In this document: positions 18,596 to 28,500 of the stretch, piece after piece | Numbering within the stretch: position 1 is the first letter of the stretch | Layout of the letters: the number at the start of each line of letters is the position of its first letter | Source: Nesterenkonia haasae | GTDB taxonomy: Bacteria; Actinomycetota; Actinomycetes; Actinomycetales; Micrococcaceae | NCBI RefSeq assembly: GCF_010119385.1 | Contig: NZ_VFIE01000018.1 | Span: 120,484 to 184,483 of the forward strand | Length of the DNA stretch: 64,000 bases | Direction of reading: 5' to 3' | The notes under the pieces: model-generated | What the model was told of the DNA's origin: nothing | What the model saw: only the letters and a program-made list of their open reading frames with translations | Databases searched by the model: none | Position numbers and translations under genes: made by a program

Positions 18596-20044
18596 ATGAC
18601 TCCTGCAAAACCAATGAAGCACTTCGCCCCTGACCGCGTGGCAATCATCGGCGGCGGCCCCGGCGGATACGAGGCGGCCATGGTGGCCGCCGACGCTGGG
18701 GTGGAAGTGACTATCGTGGAGGACAAGGGTATGGGCGGCTCAGCAGTCCTCACCGACGTCGTGCCCTCCAAAACGCTCATTGCCACAGCTGACGCCATGC
18801 GCCGCGTCAATGCGTCTACTGCATTCGGTGTCCGTTTCGGCGAAAGCGGTGAAGACAAATATGAAACCTCCGCCTGGGCGGACTTCGGCAGGGTCAACGA
18901 ACGGCTACTTAAACTTGCAAAGCAGCAGTCTCGCGACATTCACCGGTCTCTGGAGGCGGTGGGGGTCCGGATAATTTCTGGCCGTGGCCGCCTAGTGCCG
19001 CCGCACAACGTAGAGGTCACCGGTCCTGACGGTGAAACCCAGCTCGTGGAGTCCGACGCCGTCATCATTGCCACCGGGGCCCATCCCCGGGAGTTGGACA
19101 CCGCGAAGCCTGATGGCGAGCGCATTCTGAATTGGACCCACGCCTATAACCTCACCGAAGTTCCTGATCACATGATCGTCGTCGGGTCCGGGGTCACTGG
19201 TGCTGAGTTCGCTTCGGCGTACCGCAGGCTCGGCGCAGAGGTCACGCTCGTCTCCTCGCGGGACCAGGTGCTGCCCGGGGAGGACACAGACGCCGCCGCC
19301 GTTCTGGAAGACGCCTTCACCCGAGTCGGTGTCAAGGTTGCCGCCCGGGCGCGGGCCAATTCTGCTGAGCGAACAGCCAACGGAGTCAGCGTCACGCTCA
19401 ACGACGGCCGTGTGCTGGAGGGGTCACACTGCCTCATGGCGGTCGGCGGGCTCCCCAACACCGCCGGGCTTGGGCTGGAGGAATGCGGGGTGGACACCAC
19501 GGAATCAGGGCATATCCGAGTCGACACCGTCTCCCGCACCACAGCGACGAACATTTACGCGGCCGGGGATTGCACCGGTCTGCTCCCACTGGCCTCTGTC
19601 GCAGCTATGCAGGGCAGGATAGCGGTAGCCCATATGCAAGGCGGGGCTGTGAAGCCGCTGCAGCTGCACCGAGTGGCCTCGAATGTGTTCACCTCACCGG
19701 AACTCGCGACCGTGGGAGTCACCCAGGCTCAGGTGGACTCCGGCAAGTACCAGGCCGATGTGGTCAAACTGGACCTGGCCACGAACCCGCGGGCAAAAAT
19801 GATGAACATCCGCGACGGTTTCGTTAAGATATTCGCCCGCCAGGGCTCCGGGACGGTCATCGGCGCGGTGGTCGTGGCCCCGCGCGCCTCCGAACTGATC
19901 TACCCTCTCGCTCTCGCCGTGACCCACAAGCTCCACGTGGATGATGTTGCATCCACGTTTACGGTGTATCCCTCCCTGACCGGTTCGATTGCTGAGGCCG
20001 CGAGACGGCTTCACCTGCATGTGCTCGACCCTGCCGAGGAGTGA
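18596..20044 (+). CDS. lpdA: NAD(P)H-quinone dehydrogenase, LpdA type
   Basis: Flavoprotein of 482 residues with the pyridine nucleotide-disulfide oxidoreductase fold: FAD-binding VAIIGGGPGGYEAAMVAADAG at the N-terminus, a second Rossmann motif VVGSGVTGAEFASAYRRLG, and the FAD region IYAAGDCTGLLPLASVAA. The redox-active CxxxxC of lipoamide dehydrogenases is absent; the equivalent place reads GGSAVLTDVVPSK. This matches LpdA (Rv3303c), which reduces quinones, rather than true dihydrolipoyl dehydrogenase. ATG 18596 selected; no strong ribosome binding site, with AAGAAT six bases upstream. Lies 25 bases ahead of the DUF885 gene. Confidence 0.85.
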   Translation: MTPAKPMKHFAPDRVAIIGGGPGGYEAAMVAADAGVEVTIVEDKGMGGSAVLTDVVPSKTLIATADAMRRVNASTAFGVRFGESGEDKYETSAWADFGRVNERLLKLAKQQSRDIHRSLEAVGVRIISGRGRLVPPHNVEVTGPDGETQLVESDAVIIATGAHPRELDTAKPDGERILNWTHAYNLTEVPDHMIVVGSGVTGAEFASAYRRLGAEVTLVSSRDQVLPGEDTDAAAVLEDAFTRVGVKVAARARANSAERTANGVSVTLNDGRVLEGSHCLMAVGGLPNTAGLGLEECGVDTTESGHIRVDTVSRTTATNIYAAGDCTGLLPLASVAAMQGRIAVAHMQGGAVKPLQLHRVASNVFTSPELATVGVTQAQVDSGKYQADVVKLDLATNPRAKMMNIRDGFVKIFARQGSGTVIGAVVVAPRASELIYPLALAVTHKLHVDDVASTFTVYPSLTGSIAEAARRLHLHVLDPAEE

Positions 20045-20056
20045 GCATCGCCGGGT

Positions 20057-20062
20057 TAAGCT
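20057..20062 (+). promoter_or_regulatory. Candidate -10 element of the DUF885 gene
   Basis: TAAGCT, seven bases before ATG 20070; no Shine-Dalgarno sequence is present. Confidence 0.5.
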
Positions 20063-20069
20063 TGGCCCC

Positions 20070-21743
20070 ATGACTGAGTCTCGCCAGCCCACATCCGTCG
20101 ACGCATTTGCTGAGCAGTACTACGCGAAGACTCTGAAGCTCTCGCCGGAAGAAGCGACGTACCTCGGCATGCCCGGCAGGGAGACTGAGTACGGTGACTA
20201 CTCCCCTGCAGGTAAGCAGCAGAAAGCAGAACTCGACGCCGCCACACTGCGTGAGTTGGACGAACTGGTGCCCGTCGATCACACCGATGAAGTCACGCTG
20301 CACGCAATGCGAGAGCGCCTCACGTTGTTCAGAGCGCTGGATGAAACCGGGCGAGAAGATCTCAACAACATTGCTACTGCCGCCCACGGGGCCCGCCAGA
20401 TCCTGGACCTGATGCCCCAATCCACTGATGAGGACTTTGCCAACATCGCGGGCCGGTTGAAGAATCTGCCCGGTGCCCTCGCCGGTTATTGGGAATCGCT
20501 CAGCGCCGCTCGACGCTCAGGGAACGTCTCAGCCGTACGGCAGGTGCAGGCGGCCGCAGGACAATTCGCCTCCTACGCCGCCGAAGGCGGTGCATTGGAG
20601 CAACTGGTCACAGTCGCGCAGGCTGCAGGAGTCAGCGAAAGCGTGGTTGATGACGTTCGCCGTGGCGTCAGCGGAGCCTGCCAGGCGTACCTTGATCTGT
20701 CGCTGAAACTCACAGAACATCTGCTGCCCCATGCACCTGCAGTCGACGCTGTGGGGACTGACTACTACCGGCTTGTTTCGCAGAGCTTCACCGGCACCGC
20801 GCTGGACTTGGAAGAGACTTATCAGTGGGGACTTGAGGAGTTGCGGCGCCTGGTCGCTGCCCAAGAGGCCCTCGCCGAAAAGATCGTCCCCGGAGCTTCC
20901 GTCACGGCGGCCAAAGAGAAGCTCAACGTCGATCCCGCCCGAACGCTGCATGGTACTGAGGAACTGCAGAGATGGATGCAGCGACTGTCCGATCAGGCCA
21001 TCACCGACCTCAAAGATACGCACTTCGATATACCCTCCCCCATTGATCTGCTGGAGTGTCGGATCGCACCAACTACGGACGGCGGCGTCTACTACACAGG
21101 ACCTTCTGAGGATTTCACCCGCCCGGGCCGCATGTGGTGGTCTGTGCCGCCTGAGGATACGGAGTTCACCACCTGGGCAGAGACCACCACGGTCTATCAC
21201 GAAGGAGTCCCCGGTCACCACCTGCAGATCGCGACTGCTGTGCTCATCAAGGACCGCCTCAACTCGTGGCGGCGCAACGGCTGCTTCACCTCCGGCTACG
21301 CCGAAGGGTGGGCGCTGTATGCCGAGGATCTTATGGCTGAGCTGGGATACCTGGAGGACCCCGGTGACAGGATGGGAATGTTGGATATGCAGAGGATGCG
21401 GGCTGCTCGAGTGGTGTTCGACATCGGCGTGCACTGTGGTTTCCGCGCGCCGGCCGAATGGGGCTCCCAGGTGTGGAACCCCGTCAACGGCAGGGCGTTC
21501 CTCCAAGAACACCTACCAATCTCCGAGGCACAGCTGGAGTTCGAGCTGACCCGGTACCTGGGTTGGCCCGGTCAGGCGCCGAGCTACAAGGTAGGTCAGC
21601 GGGTCTTCCAGCAGATCCGTGCCAACCGGGAGCGGGCCTCCCACCAGGCCGGAGAGAACTTCGATCTCCGCGCGTTCCACACCGAACTGCTCCACCTAGG
21701 CGCCCTAGGCCTAGACACGTTGCGCTGGGCCATGCAGAAGTAG
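20070..21743 (+). CDS. DUF885 family metal-dependent peptidase-like protein
   Basis: Cytoplasmic protein of 557 residues in the DUF885 family, related to metallopeptidases. The metal site is seen in TVYHEGVPGHHLQIA (HExxxHH arrangement) near residue 380, followed by SGYAEGWALYAEDLM, which provides the third ligand Glu, and the family tail YLGWPGQAPSYKVGQ. No signal peptide. ATG 20070 sits seven bases after TAAGCT, so translation is probably leaderless. In mycobacteria the lpdA, DeoD and PmmB genes are likewise grouped, which supports the same neighbourhood here. Substrate is unknown. Confidence 0.9.
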   Translation: MTESRQPTSVDAFAEQYYAKTLKLSPEEATYLGMPGRETEYGDYSPAGKQQKAELDAATLRELDELVPVDHTDEVTLHAMRERLTLFRALDETGREDLNNIATAAHGARQILDLMPQSTDEDFANIAGRLKNLPGALAGYWESLSAARRSGNVSAVRQVQAAAGQFASYAAEGGALEQLVTVAQAAGVSESVVDDVRRGVSGACQAYLDLSLKLTEHLLPHAPAVDAVGTDYYRLVSQSFTGTALDLEETYQWGLEELRRLVAAQEALAEKIVPGASVTAAKEKLNVDPARTLHGTEELQRWMQRLSDQAITDLKDTHFDIPSPIDLLECRIAPTTDGGVYYTGPSEDFTRPGRMWWSVPPEDTEFTTWAETTTVYHEGVPGHHLQIATAVLIKDRLNSWRRNGCFTSGYAEGWALYAEDLMAELGYLEDPGDRMGMLDMQRMRAARVVFDIGVHCGFRAPAEWGSQVWNPVNGRAFLQEHLPISEAQLEFELTRYLGWPGQAPSYKVGQRVFQQIRANRERASHQAGENFDLRAFHTELLHLGALGLDTLRWAMQK

Positions 21744-21775
21744 TCCATCTCAGAAACAGCACCGGTGTCCCACGG

Positions 21776-21781
21776 TAGATT
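21776..21781 (+). promoter_or_regulatory. Candidate -10 element of the purine nucleoside phosphorylase gene
   Basis: TAGATT, seven bases before ATG 21789. Confidence 0.5.
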
Positions 21782-21788
21782 GGAGACT

Positions 21789-22628
21789 ATGAGCAGCGAC
21801 GACCACACCAATGACCCCACCAGTCTGCCGAACCAGCAGGCGGAGAGCGCAGCCAGAACCCTGCTGCAAGCCGCTGGAACTGATCGAATCGACCTTGCCT
21901 GCACACTCGGCTCCGGCTGGAGCGAGGCCGCAGGGCATCTGGGCGAACTGGTCACAGAAATCGACGCCCAGGATGTCCCCGGGTTCCGCACCTCGTGGGT
22001 TCCCGGGCACTCAGGATCACTGAAAATCATCAGGACACCCAACGGCAAGCATGTGTTGGTGATCGGAGCCAGGACGCACTATTACGAAGGTCACGGTGTC
22101 GATGCCGTGGCACACGGGGTGCGCACAGCGGCTGCGGCTGGGGCCGGCGTCGTCGTGCTCACCAACGGGTGCGGAGGGCTGAACCCCCAGTGGAACCCGG
22201 GCACCCCGGTGATGATTCGCGACCACCTGAACCTCACCGGAAACTCACCTCTGCGCGGTGCTCACTTCGTGGACCTGACAGACCTCTACTCCCCGCGTAT
22301 CCGAGCAATAGCCCAGCAGATTGACCCCGCACTCGAAGAAGGGGTCTACGCCCAACTGCCTGGTCCGCACTATGAGACTCCAGCGGAAATCCGCTATCTG
22401 AAGACCATCGGGGCGGATCTTGTAGGAATGTCGACGGCCTTGGAAGCTATCGCGGCCCGCGCAGCCGGCATGGAGGTCTTCGGCATCTCCTTGGTCACCA
22501 ACCTGGCCGCAGGTATCTCGACTCAGCCGCTGAGCCATGAGGAAGTCATCGAATCGGGGCAGGCGGCCGCACCACGCATTGCTGCTTTGTTGGCCGGGAT
22601 TGTCGACAAGACGTTGGAGGAAGGCTGA
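21789..22628 (+). CDS. punA: Purine-nucleoside phosphorylase
   Basis: Trimeric-type purine nucleoside phosphorylase of 279 residues, splitting inosine or guanosine (and deoxy forms) to base and (deoxy)ribose 1-phosphate. Phosphate-site and purine-site motifs are present: LGSGWSEAAGH, HYYEGHG, LTNGCGGLNP, PGPHYETPAEIR and DLVGMSTALEAIAAR. The first gene of a nucleoside breakdown operon: two bases separate its stop from the mutase start, and deoC follows. The product sugar phosphate would be used by the mutase and aldolase. The symbol deoD is used for some actinobacterial homologues. Confidence 0.94.
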   Translation: MSSDDHTNDPTSLPNQQAESAARTLLQAAGTDRIDLACTLGSGWSEAAGHLGELVTEIDAQDVPGFRTSWVPGHSGSLKIIRTPNGKHVLVIGARTHYYEGHGVDAVAHGVRTAAAAGAGVVVLTNGCGGLNPQWNPGTPVMIRDHLNLTGNSPLRGAHFVDLTDLYSPRIRAIAQQIDPALEEGVYAQLPGPHYETPAEIRYLKTIGADLVGMSTALEAIAARAAGMEVFGISLVTNLAAGISTQPLSHEEVIESGQAAAPRIAALLAGIVDKTLEEG

Positions 22629-22630
22629 TC

Positions 22631-24448
22631 ATGACGGAGCTGCGCAGCGATACGTTGCTGACGACTGTTGGGCGTTGGATCGAACTCGACCCTGACCCAG
22701 GCACGCGCGCCGAACTCACCGAACTGCTCGAGGACGCCCAGGGCGGCGGTCAGGTAGCCTACGACTCGCTGGAACGGCTGTTCGCCGGTCGCCTCGCATT
22801 CGGCACCGCTGGACTCCGAGCTGAGCTTGGGCCAGGTCCGCTGCGCATGAACCGTCTGGTGGTCCGTCAGACGGCTGTGGGTCTGCTGAAGTACGCCAAT
22901 GAGAAGCTTCCTTCAGCTCGCCGGATCGTCATCGGGTTTGATGCGCGCTACCAGTCCGATGAGTTCGCTTTTGACACCGCAGAGATCTTCCGTGACGCAG
23001 GATGGGACGTCCACCTGTTCGATCAGCCGGGGCCCACTCCCCTGTTGGCTCGGCAAGTACTGGTACAGGACGCAGACGTGGGGGTGATGGTCACCGCTAG
23101 CCACAACCCGCCACGTGACAACGGCTACAAGGTCTATCTGGGCGGTGGGCTCTCCCGGCACCTCGAACCCGATGGGCTCGGCGTGGGCGCACAGATCGTC
23201 TCTCCGGTGGATCAGGAGATTGCGCAGACCATCGAAACTGTCGTGGGAGAGGATTTCGCCCCCCATGCGGCGGCACCAGCCGCTCTGCCCGCCACTGAGG
23301 TGACCCGCCCGACTGGTGTGAACTCCATTGGAGAGCACGCCAGGCACAGCTATCAGCGTGAGGCGCTGGAGCTGCTGGATCCGGAGAACTACCCCCACCG
23401 AGACATCACCATTGTCTACACAGCTATGCACGGAGTCGGTGGCCAAGCTGTCACCGATCTGCTGGAGGCTGGCGGGTTCGCTGAGGTTGTCGCCGTCAAA
23501 GAGCAGTTCGAGCCTGATGCTGCATTCCCCACCGCGGACTTCCCCAACCCGGAAGAGGACGGCGCACTCGACCTGGCGCTGAAAGCTGCTCGCGACCACG
23601 ATGCAGACCTGGTGCTGGCCAATGATCCCGACGCCGACAGGTTGTCCGCGGCGGTCTACGATGCGACCACCCAGTCGTGGAGGCAACTCTCCGGAGATGA
23701 GATCGGAGCCCTCCTGGGTCGGCACATTCTGGAACGCGGCCCGCTGCGGGACGGTTGGCAGACCAGGGACGGTGATGACCAGCCGGTCATCGGCAACTCT
23801 GTGGTGTCCTCCAGACTTCTGGGCAAGCTCGCAGAGTCCCGCGGTCTGGGGCATGAAGAGACTCTCACAGGTTTCAAATGGCTGGCCCGGGTTCCGAACA
23901 TCATCTTCGGCTATGAGGAAGCCATCGGATTCGACGTGGACCCGGTTCATGTCCGGGACAAGGACGGAGTCTCGGCTGCGTTGATCTTCAGTGAGCTTAT
24001 GGCTGACCTCAAGGCCAAGGGCACCAGCGCCATTGAGGCGCTCGATGAGATCGCCGCCGAAGCCGGAGTCCATGCCACCGGGCAGGTGACCATTCGGGTG
24101 GACGATCTGTCCCAACTCGGTGAGGTCACTGCTGCGCTGCGCAAAGCGCCGCCTGCGGAAATCGCCGGGGATGCTGTGGTCGATTCACTGGACCTGCAGT
24201 CAGTGCCGCTGCCCGGCAAAGAGTTCACATCTGCAAAGTCCACCGATGCGCTGATCTACCTGACAGCTGCCGGCCATCGAGTGATTGTTCGACCCTCCGG
24301 CACGGAGCCGAAGGTGAAATGCTATTTGGAGGCCGTGTCGGCTCCCGAGTCAGAGGATTCAAGCGCTGTTTCCGCTGCTCGCACTGAGGCCGAGACGCAC
24401 CTGACACGTATGCGCAGCTCCATGCAAGAGATCCTGGGAAAGGACTGA
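22631..24448 (+). CDS. Phosphohexomutase family protein (PGM/PMM; possible phosphopentomutase)
   Basis: Alpha-D-phosphohexomutase family enzyme of 605 residues. The active serine loop TASHNPPRDNGYKVY, the magnesium loop NDPDADRL, the sugar-binding GYEEAIGF and the phosphate-binding VRPSGTEPKVKCY are all present in order. Its length (about 600) and the long N-terminal part (GTAGLRAELGPG) match the PGM2-like subgroup, which includes phosphopentomutases. Position between purine nucleoside phosphorylase and deoC strongly suggests ribose 1-phosphate to ribose 5-phosphate conversion, although mycobacterial relatives are called PmmB. GGAGGAAGG stands upstream of ATG 22631. Confidence 0.9.
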   Translation: MTELRSDTLLTTVGRWIELDPDPGTRAELTELLEDAQGGGQVAYDSLERLFAGRLAFGTAGLRAELGPGPLRMNRLVVRQTAVGLLKYANEKLPSARRIVIGFDARYQSDEFAFDTAEIFRDAGWDVHLFDQPGPTPLLARQVLVQDADVGVMVTASHNPPRDNGYKVYLGGGLSRHLEPDGLGVGAQIVSPVDQEIAQTIETVVGEDFAPHAAAPAALPATEVTRPTGVNSIGEHARHSYQREALELLDPENYPHRDITIVYTAMHGVGGQAVTDLLEAGGFAEVVAVKEQFEPDAAFPTADFPNPEEDGALDLALKAARDHDADLVLANDPDADRLSAAVYDATTQSWRQLSGDEIGALLGRHILERGPLRDGWQTRDGDDQPVIGNSVVSSRLLGKLAESRGLGHEETLTGFKWLARVPNIIFGYEEAIGFDVDPVHVRDKDGVSAALIFSELMADLKAKGTSAIEALDEIAAEAGVHATGQVTIRVDDLSQLGEVTAALRKAPPAEIAGDAVVDSLDLQSVPLPGKEFTSAKSTDALIYLTAAGHRVIVRPSGTEPKVKCYLEAVSAPESEDSSAVSAARTEAETHLTRMRSSMQEILGKD

Positions 24449-24452
24449 CCCT

Positions 24453-25148
24453 GTGAGTGCTACTCCAACACCAGGCAGCTTGGCCGGCATCATCGACCAC
24501 ACTGTACTGAAACCCGATACGGATGAGGCCACCGTGCGCCGGGTGATCGCCGAAGCGATCGAGAACAAGTTTGCCGCGGTCTGCATCAATCCCAAGTGGG
24601 TGGCTCTGACAGCTCAAGGGCTGGTCGGCACCGCGGTGAAGACCTGCACGGTGGTGGGGTTCCCGCTGGGGGCGACGACCACAGCGCAGAAGGTCTTCGA
24701 AACTCAGGAGGCGGTGGCCGCTGGGGCCGAAGAAATCGACATGGTCGTGGACATCGCAGATGCCAACGCTGGGGCCGACGACGCCGTAGTCGCCCAGATT
24801 GCCGCGATTGCGGCGGCTGCCCACGCGGGAGGAGCTCTGCTCAAAGTGATCCTCGAGACTGCCTTGCTGACAGACGAGGCCAAGGTTCTGGTCTGCCGCG
24901 CGGCTGAGGCCGCAGGGGCCGAGTTCGTGAAGACCTCCACCGGTTTCGCCGGCGGTGGCGCGACGGTCGAGGACATCGCCCTGATGCACCGTGAAGTCGG
25001 AGGGCGGCTCGGCATTAAGGCCTCCGGCGGTGTGCGAACCTATCACGACGCCGTGGCTGTAGTCCGAGCTGGGGCAACACGGATCGGGGCCAGCTCGTCT
25101 CTTGATATTGTGGGAGCAGAAAATTCCAGCACCGGTGACGGCTATTAG
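24453..25148 (+). CDS. deoC: Deoxyribose-phosphate aldolase
   Basis: DeoC, cleaving 2-deoxyribose 5-phosphate to glyceraldehyde 3-phosphate and acetaldehyde. The Schiff-base lysine is in FVKTSTGFAGGGATVEDI; KASGGVRTYHDA gives the proton-relay lysine, and IDHTVLKPD the substrate site near the N-terminus. 231 residues, normal for the family. GTG start at 24453 has AAAGGA eight bases upstream and follows the mutase by four bases. It completes the purine deoxynucleoside salvage pathway encoded by the two preceding genes. Confidence 0.97.
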   Translation: MSATPTPGSLAGIIDHTVLKPDTDEATVRRVIAEAIENKFAAVCINPKWVALTAQGLVGTAVKTCTVVGFPLGATTTAQKVFETQEAVAAGAEEIDMVVDIADANAGADDAVVAQIAAIAAAAHAGGALLKVILETALLTDEAKVLVCRAAEAAGAEFVKTSTGFAGGGATVEDIALMHREVGGRLGIKASGGVRTYHDAVAVVRAGATRIGASSSLDIVGAENSSTGDGY

Positions 25149-25192
25149 TAGCGACATCGCCGGTGGACACCACTGCACAGTAGAGGGATCGC

Positions 25193-25525
25193 ATGATTGA
25201 CGCTCGCGGCCAGGTCAAGGCCTACTCCGGACAGGGACACTTCCTCGGCAACCTGGTTGCCTTCCTCTTCGTGTTCGGCCTTCTGCTGGGTTCGATGGTG
25301 GCACTCAATTTCTGGGACCTCGATGCAGCATGGTGGCCTGGGCTGGCCTTCCTGGCGCTGTACACCGGGGCTTTCCTGATCGCTAAGGAAGTGATCGGAG
25401 TCTCCGACACCCTGGAAACGCAGGACCTCCATGGTGAGCACGGTGAACCGCTCGACGCCATGGCTTCCAGGGAGGCCGAGTCGGCTGCTCCTCGGGGAGA
25501 ACGCCAGCCTTCTGATCAGCGCTGA
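25193..25525 (+). CDS. Small membrane protein of unknown function
   Basis: A 110-residue protein with two hydrophobic helices (about 18-40 and 48-66), and a charged disordered tail. No family is recognised. ATG 25193 has GAGGG five bases upstream. It lies 44 bp after deoC on the same strand and its end is ten bases from the convergent mfd end. Confidence 0.65.
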   Translation: MIDARGQVKAYSGQGHFLGNLVAFLFVFGLLLGSMVALNFWDLDAAWWPGLAFLALYTGAFLIAKEVIGVSDTLETQDLHGEHGEPLDAMASREAESAAPRGERQPSDQR

Positions 25526-25534
25526 ACCGTCTCC

Positions 25535-28500
25535 TTATGCAGTAGGTGCGAACAAGGCGTCGTAGACCTGATTCAGCCACTCCAGCAGGGCGCCGTCGGT
25601 AAGGTCCTCGCCTCCGATCCGCTTGGTGGTGGGCTTGGTGAGCAGAACCTGTTGCATCGACGCCTTGTGCTGACCTGTGAACATCCGCTCCATCCGCAGC
25701 TGCCGTGACTCCGGCAGTTCTGCCACTGGCGCGAACCGAATGAACTTACCCTGTGCTCCAACATCAGTGATGCCCACAGCGCGGACCCGGTTGCGGAAGC
25801 GGGTGACCTCCACGAGGTTCAGCGCCGCCGCCGGCAGCTCTCCGTAGCGATCCGTCCACTCGGCCACCACCTCTTGGACTTTGTCCTCCGTGTCCGCCGC
25901 CGCCAGCTTCCGGTAACCTTCTAGCCGGAGGGGCTCCGAGGGAACATAGACCCCCGGTAGGTGAGCGTTGATGGGCAGCTCAATCTTGACCTCTTCCGGG
26001 TGAGTGTCCTCTTCGCCGCGGAAATCGGCCACTGCCTCTCCGACCATGCGCAGATAGAGGTCGAACCCAACACCTTCTATGTGTCCGGACTGTTCTCCTC
26101 CCAAAAGGTTTCCGGCACCGCGAAGCTGGAGGTCCTTCTTGGCCAGTTGGAAGCCGGCGCCCAGCTCATTATGTGCCGCGACTGCTTTGAGCCGTTCCAA
26201 AGCGTCCTCACCCAGCGGCTTCTCAGCGGGGTACAGGAAGTAGGCGTAGGCACGCTCCCGGGAACGGCCGACTCGTCCGCGCAGCTGGTGCAACTGGCTG
26301 AGCCCGAATGCGCTAGCTCGGTCGACGATTAACGTATTGGCATTGGAGATGTCCAAACCGGTTTCGATGATGGTGGTGGAGACCAGTACATCGAATCGCC
26401 GTTCCCAGAAGTCCTGAACGATCTGCTCCAGTTGAGTCTCACCCATCTGCCCATGGGCGACCTCCACCCTGGCCTCGGGCACCAACTCGCGGATGCGTGC
26501 GGCCACACGGTCAATATCGGCGACCCGGTTGTGCACGAAGAAGACCTGACCTTCGCGCATAAGTTCACGGCGGATGGCAGCCGAAACCTGCTTATCAGTG
26601 TAGGGCCCCACGTAGGTCAGTACAGGGTGACGTTCCTCAGGTGGGGTGTTCAGTTCCGAGGTCTCGCGGATACCCGCCAGGGACATCTCCAGTGTGCGGG
26701 GGATGGGAGTTGCGGTCATGGCAAGCACATCGACATTGGTACGCATCTTCTTCAGCTGCTCTTTGTGCTCGACACCGAACCGCTGTTCTTCATCAACGAC
26801 AACCAGTCCGAGGTCCTTGAACTGGACATCCTTGCTCAGCAGGCGGTGGGTACCGATGACCACATCGATGGTCCCCTCCTGCAGCCCAAGCATGACTTCT
26901 TTGGACTCTTTGGGACTCTGGAAGCGGGAAAGTGCGCGGACCCGGACTGGGAACCCTGCATAGCGTTCGGTGAACGTCTCATAGTGCTGGGAGACGAGCA
27001 GCGTGGTGGGCACAAGCACTGCTACCTGTTTGCCGTCCTGCACAGCCTTGAAGGCAGCGCGTATGGCGATCTCCGTCTTACCGAACCCCACATCCCCAGA
27101 AATCAGCCGGTCCATGGGGACCTCAGCTTCCATATCTGCCTTGACCTGGTCCATAGCAGAGAGCTGATCTGGGGTTTCGACGTAGGGGAAGGCGTCTTCC
27201 AACTCAGCCTGCCAAGGTGTGTCAGAAGCGTATGAATGACCCCGCGAAGCCATCCGGGCCGCATAGAGCCTGATGAGCTCGGCAGCGATTTCCTTAACCG
27301 CCTTGCGTGCCTTTCGTTTGGTAGCTGACCAATCGGAGCCGCCCATCTTGGACAACTTCGGCTCGTCTCCGCCCACATACTGAGAAACCTGGTCCAGCTG
27401 GTCGGTGGGGACCATAAGCCTGTCTTTGGGAGCGCCGCGCTTTGATGCGGCGTAGTCCAGCACCATGTACTCGCGCATACCGGCGGTCCCGGCGCGGATC
27501 GACTGGGGAGATCCCACGGGCCGCTGGATGAGCTCGACGAACTGACCGATCCCGTGCTGTTCGTGGACCACGAAGTCACCCTTGGCAAGAGAGAGCGGGT
27601 CCACCGGGTTTTTCTTCCGGCGGGTCGCTCGGCCCTTCCCCGCTCGGGAGTCTTGGCGGATTGCCCGGCCGAGCATTTCTGACTCCGTCAGCAGCGCCAA
27701 CTGCAGTGAGTCCAGTGCAAAACCTTCGGAGACGTTCGCGGTGGTGACGGTGATCTGACCTGGCTGGGGCGCGGCGTCGAGCGTTCCGGAGAGCTGGTGC
27801 GGCACGTCATGCTCGGTAAGCAGCTCCGCGACACGCTGGGCAGATCCGGACCCGGCGGTTGTGACGACTACTGACCATTTGTCCTTGGCCCGGGTGGCCA
27901 AAAACTCCATCACCTGCTCCACGGAGCCGCGGTAGCCGATGGGTTCCCGCGAGTCGAGGGAGACGATATCAGCGTCCTGCTCGAGCTCCGAGTCCAACCC
28001 CAGAGAGGTGATCGACCACCAACCGACACCAAACTCCAGTGACGTTTCTCGGGTTTCGGTCAGGGAGGCGAAGGCCCCCGTGTCCAGGGATGATTGTTCC
28101 CGAGCAGTAATGTCGATCGGTGCTGAGGCACCATCGGAGCTGGCTTGCCAGGCGGCAGCCATGAACTCCTCATTCGTCGCAGCTAAGTCGTGGGCGCGGG
28201 TACGCACCTTCTCAGGCTCCACCACTACGGCCAGCGATCCCTCAGGGAGCTCTGCAACCAACGGCACCATCGAGTCGACCAGCACCGGGGTCAATGACTC
28301 CATGCCTTCGACCGCCTGGTGTTGGCTGATCTTCTCCAGCATGTCGACAGCATGCGGCATGGAGCTCATCAGACTCTTAGCCCGAGCTGCAATGTCCTCG
28401 CTGATCAGCAATTCCCGGCAGGGCACCGCGTGCACCACACCTGGAGGATCATCGGATTCGATAGACAGCTGGTCAGCGACCGAGAAGTGACGCAACTGTT

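Noticed and set aside
20529-21512. 327-codon open frame antisense to the DUF885 gene
   Set aside because: It mirrors the coding frame of a well-supported gene; Pro/His/Arg-rich translation without domains, explained by codon bias on the other strand.
22913-24115. 400-codon open frame antisense to the phosphohexomutase gene
   Set aside because: The plus-strand gene has all family motifs; the antisense product shows no recognisable fold.
26432-27235. 267-codon frame antisense to mfd
   Set aside because: Entirely inside the helicase domain of mfd; no start signal or family similarity.
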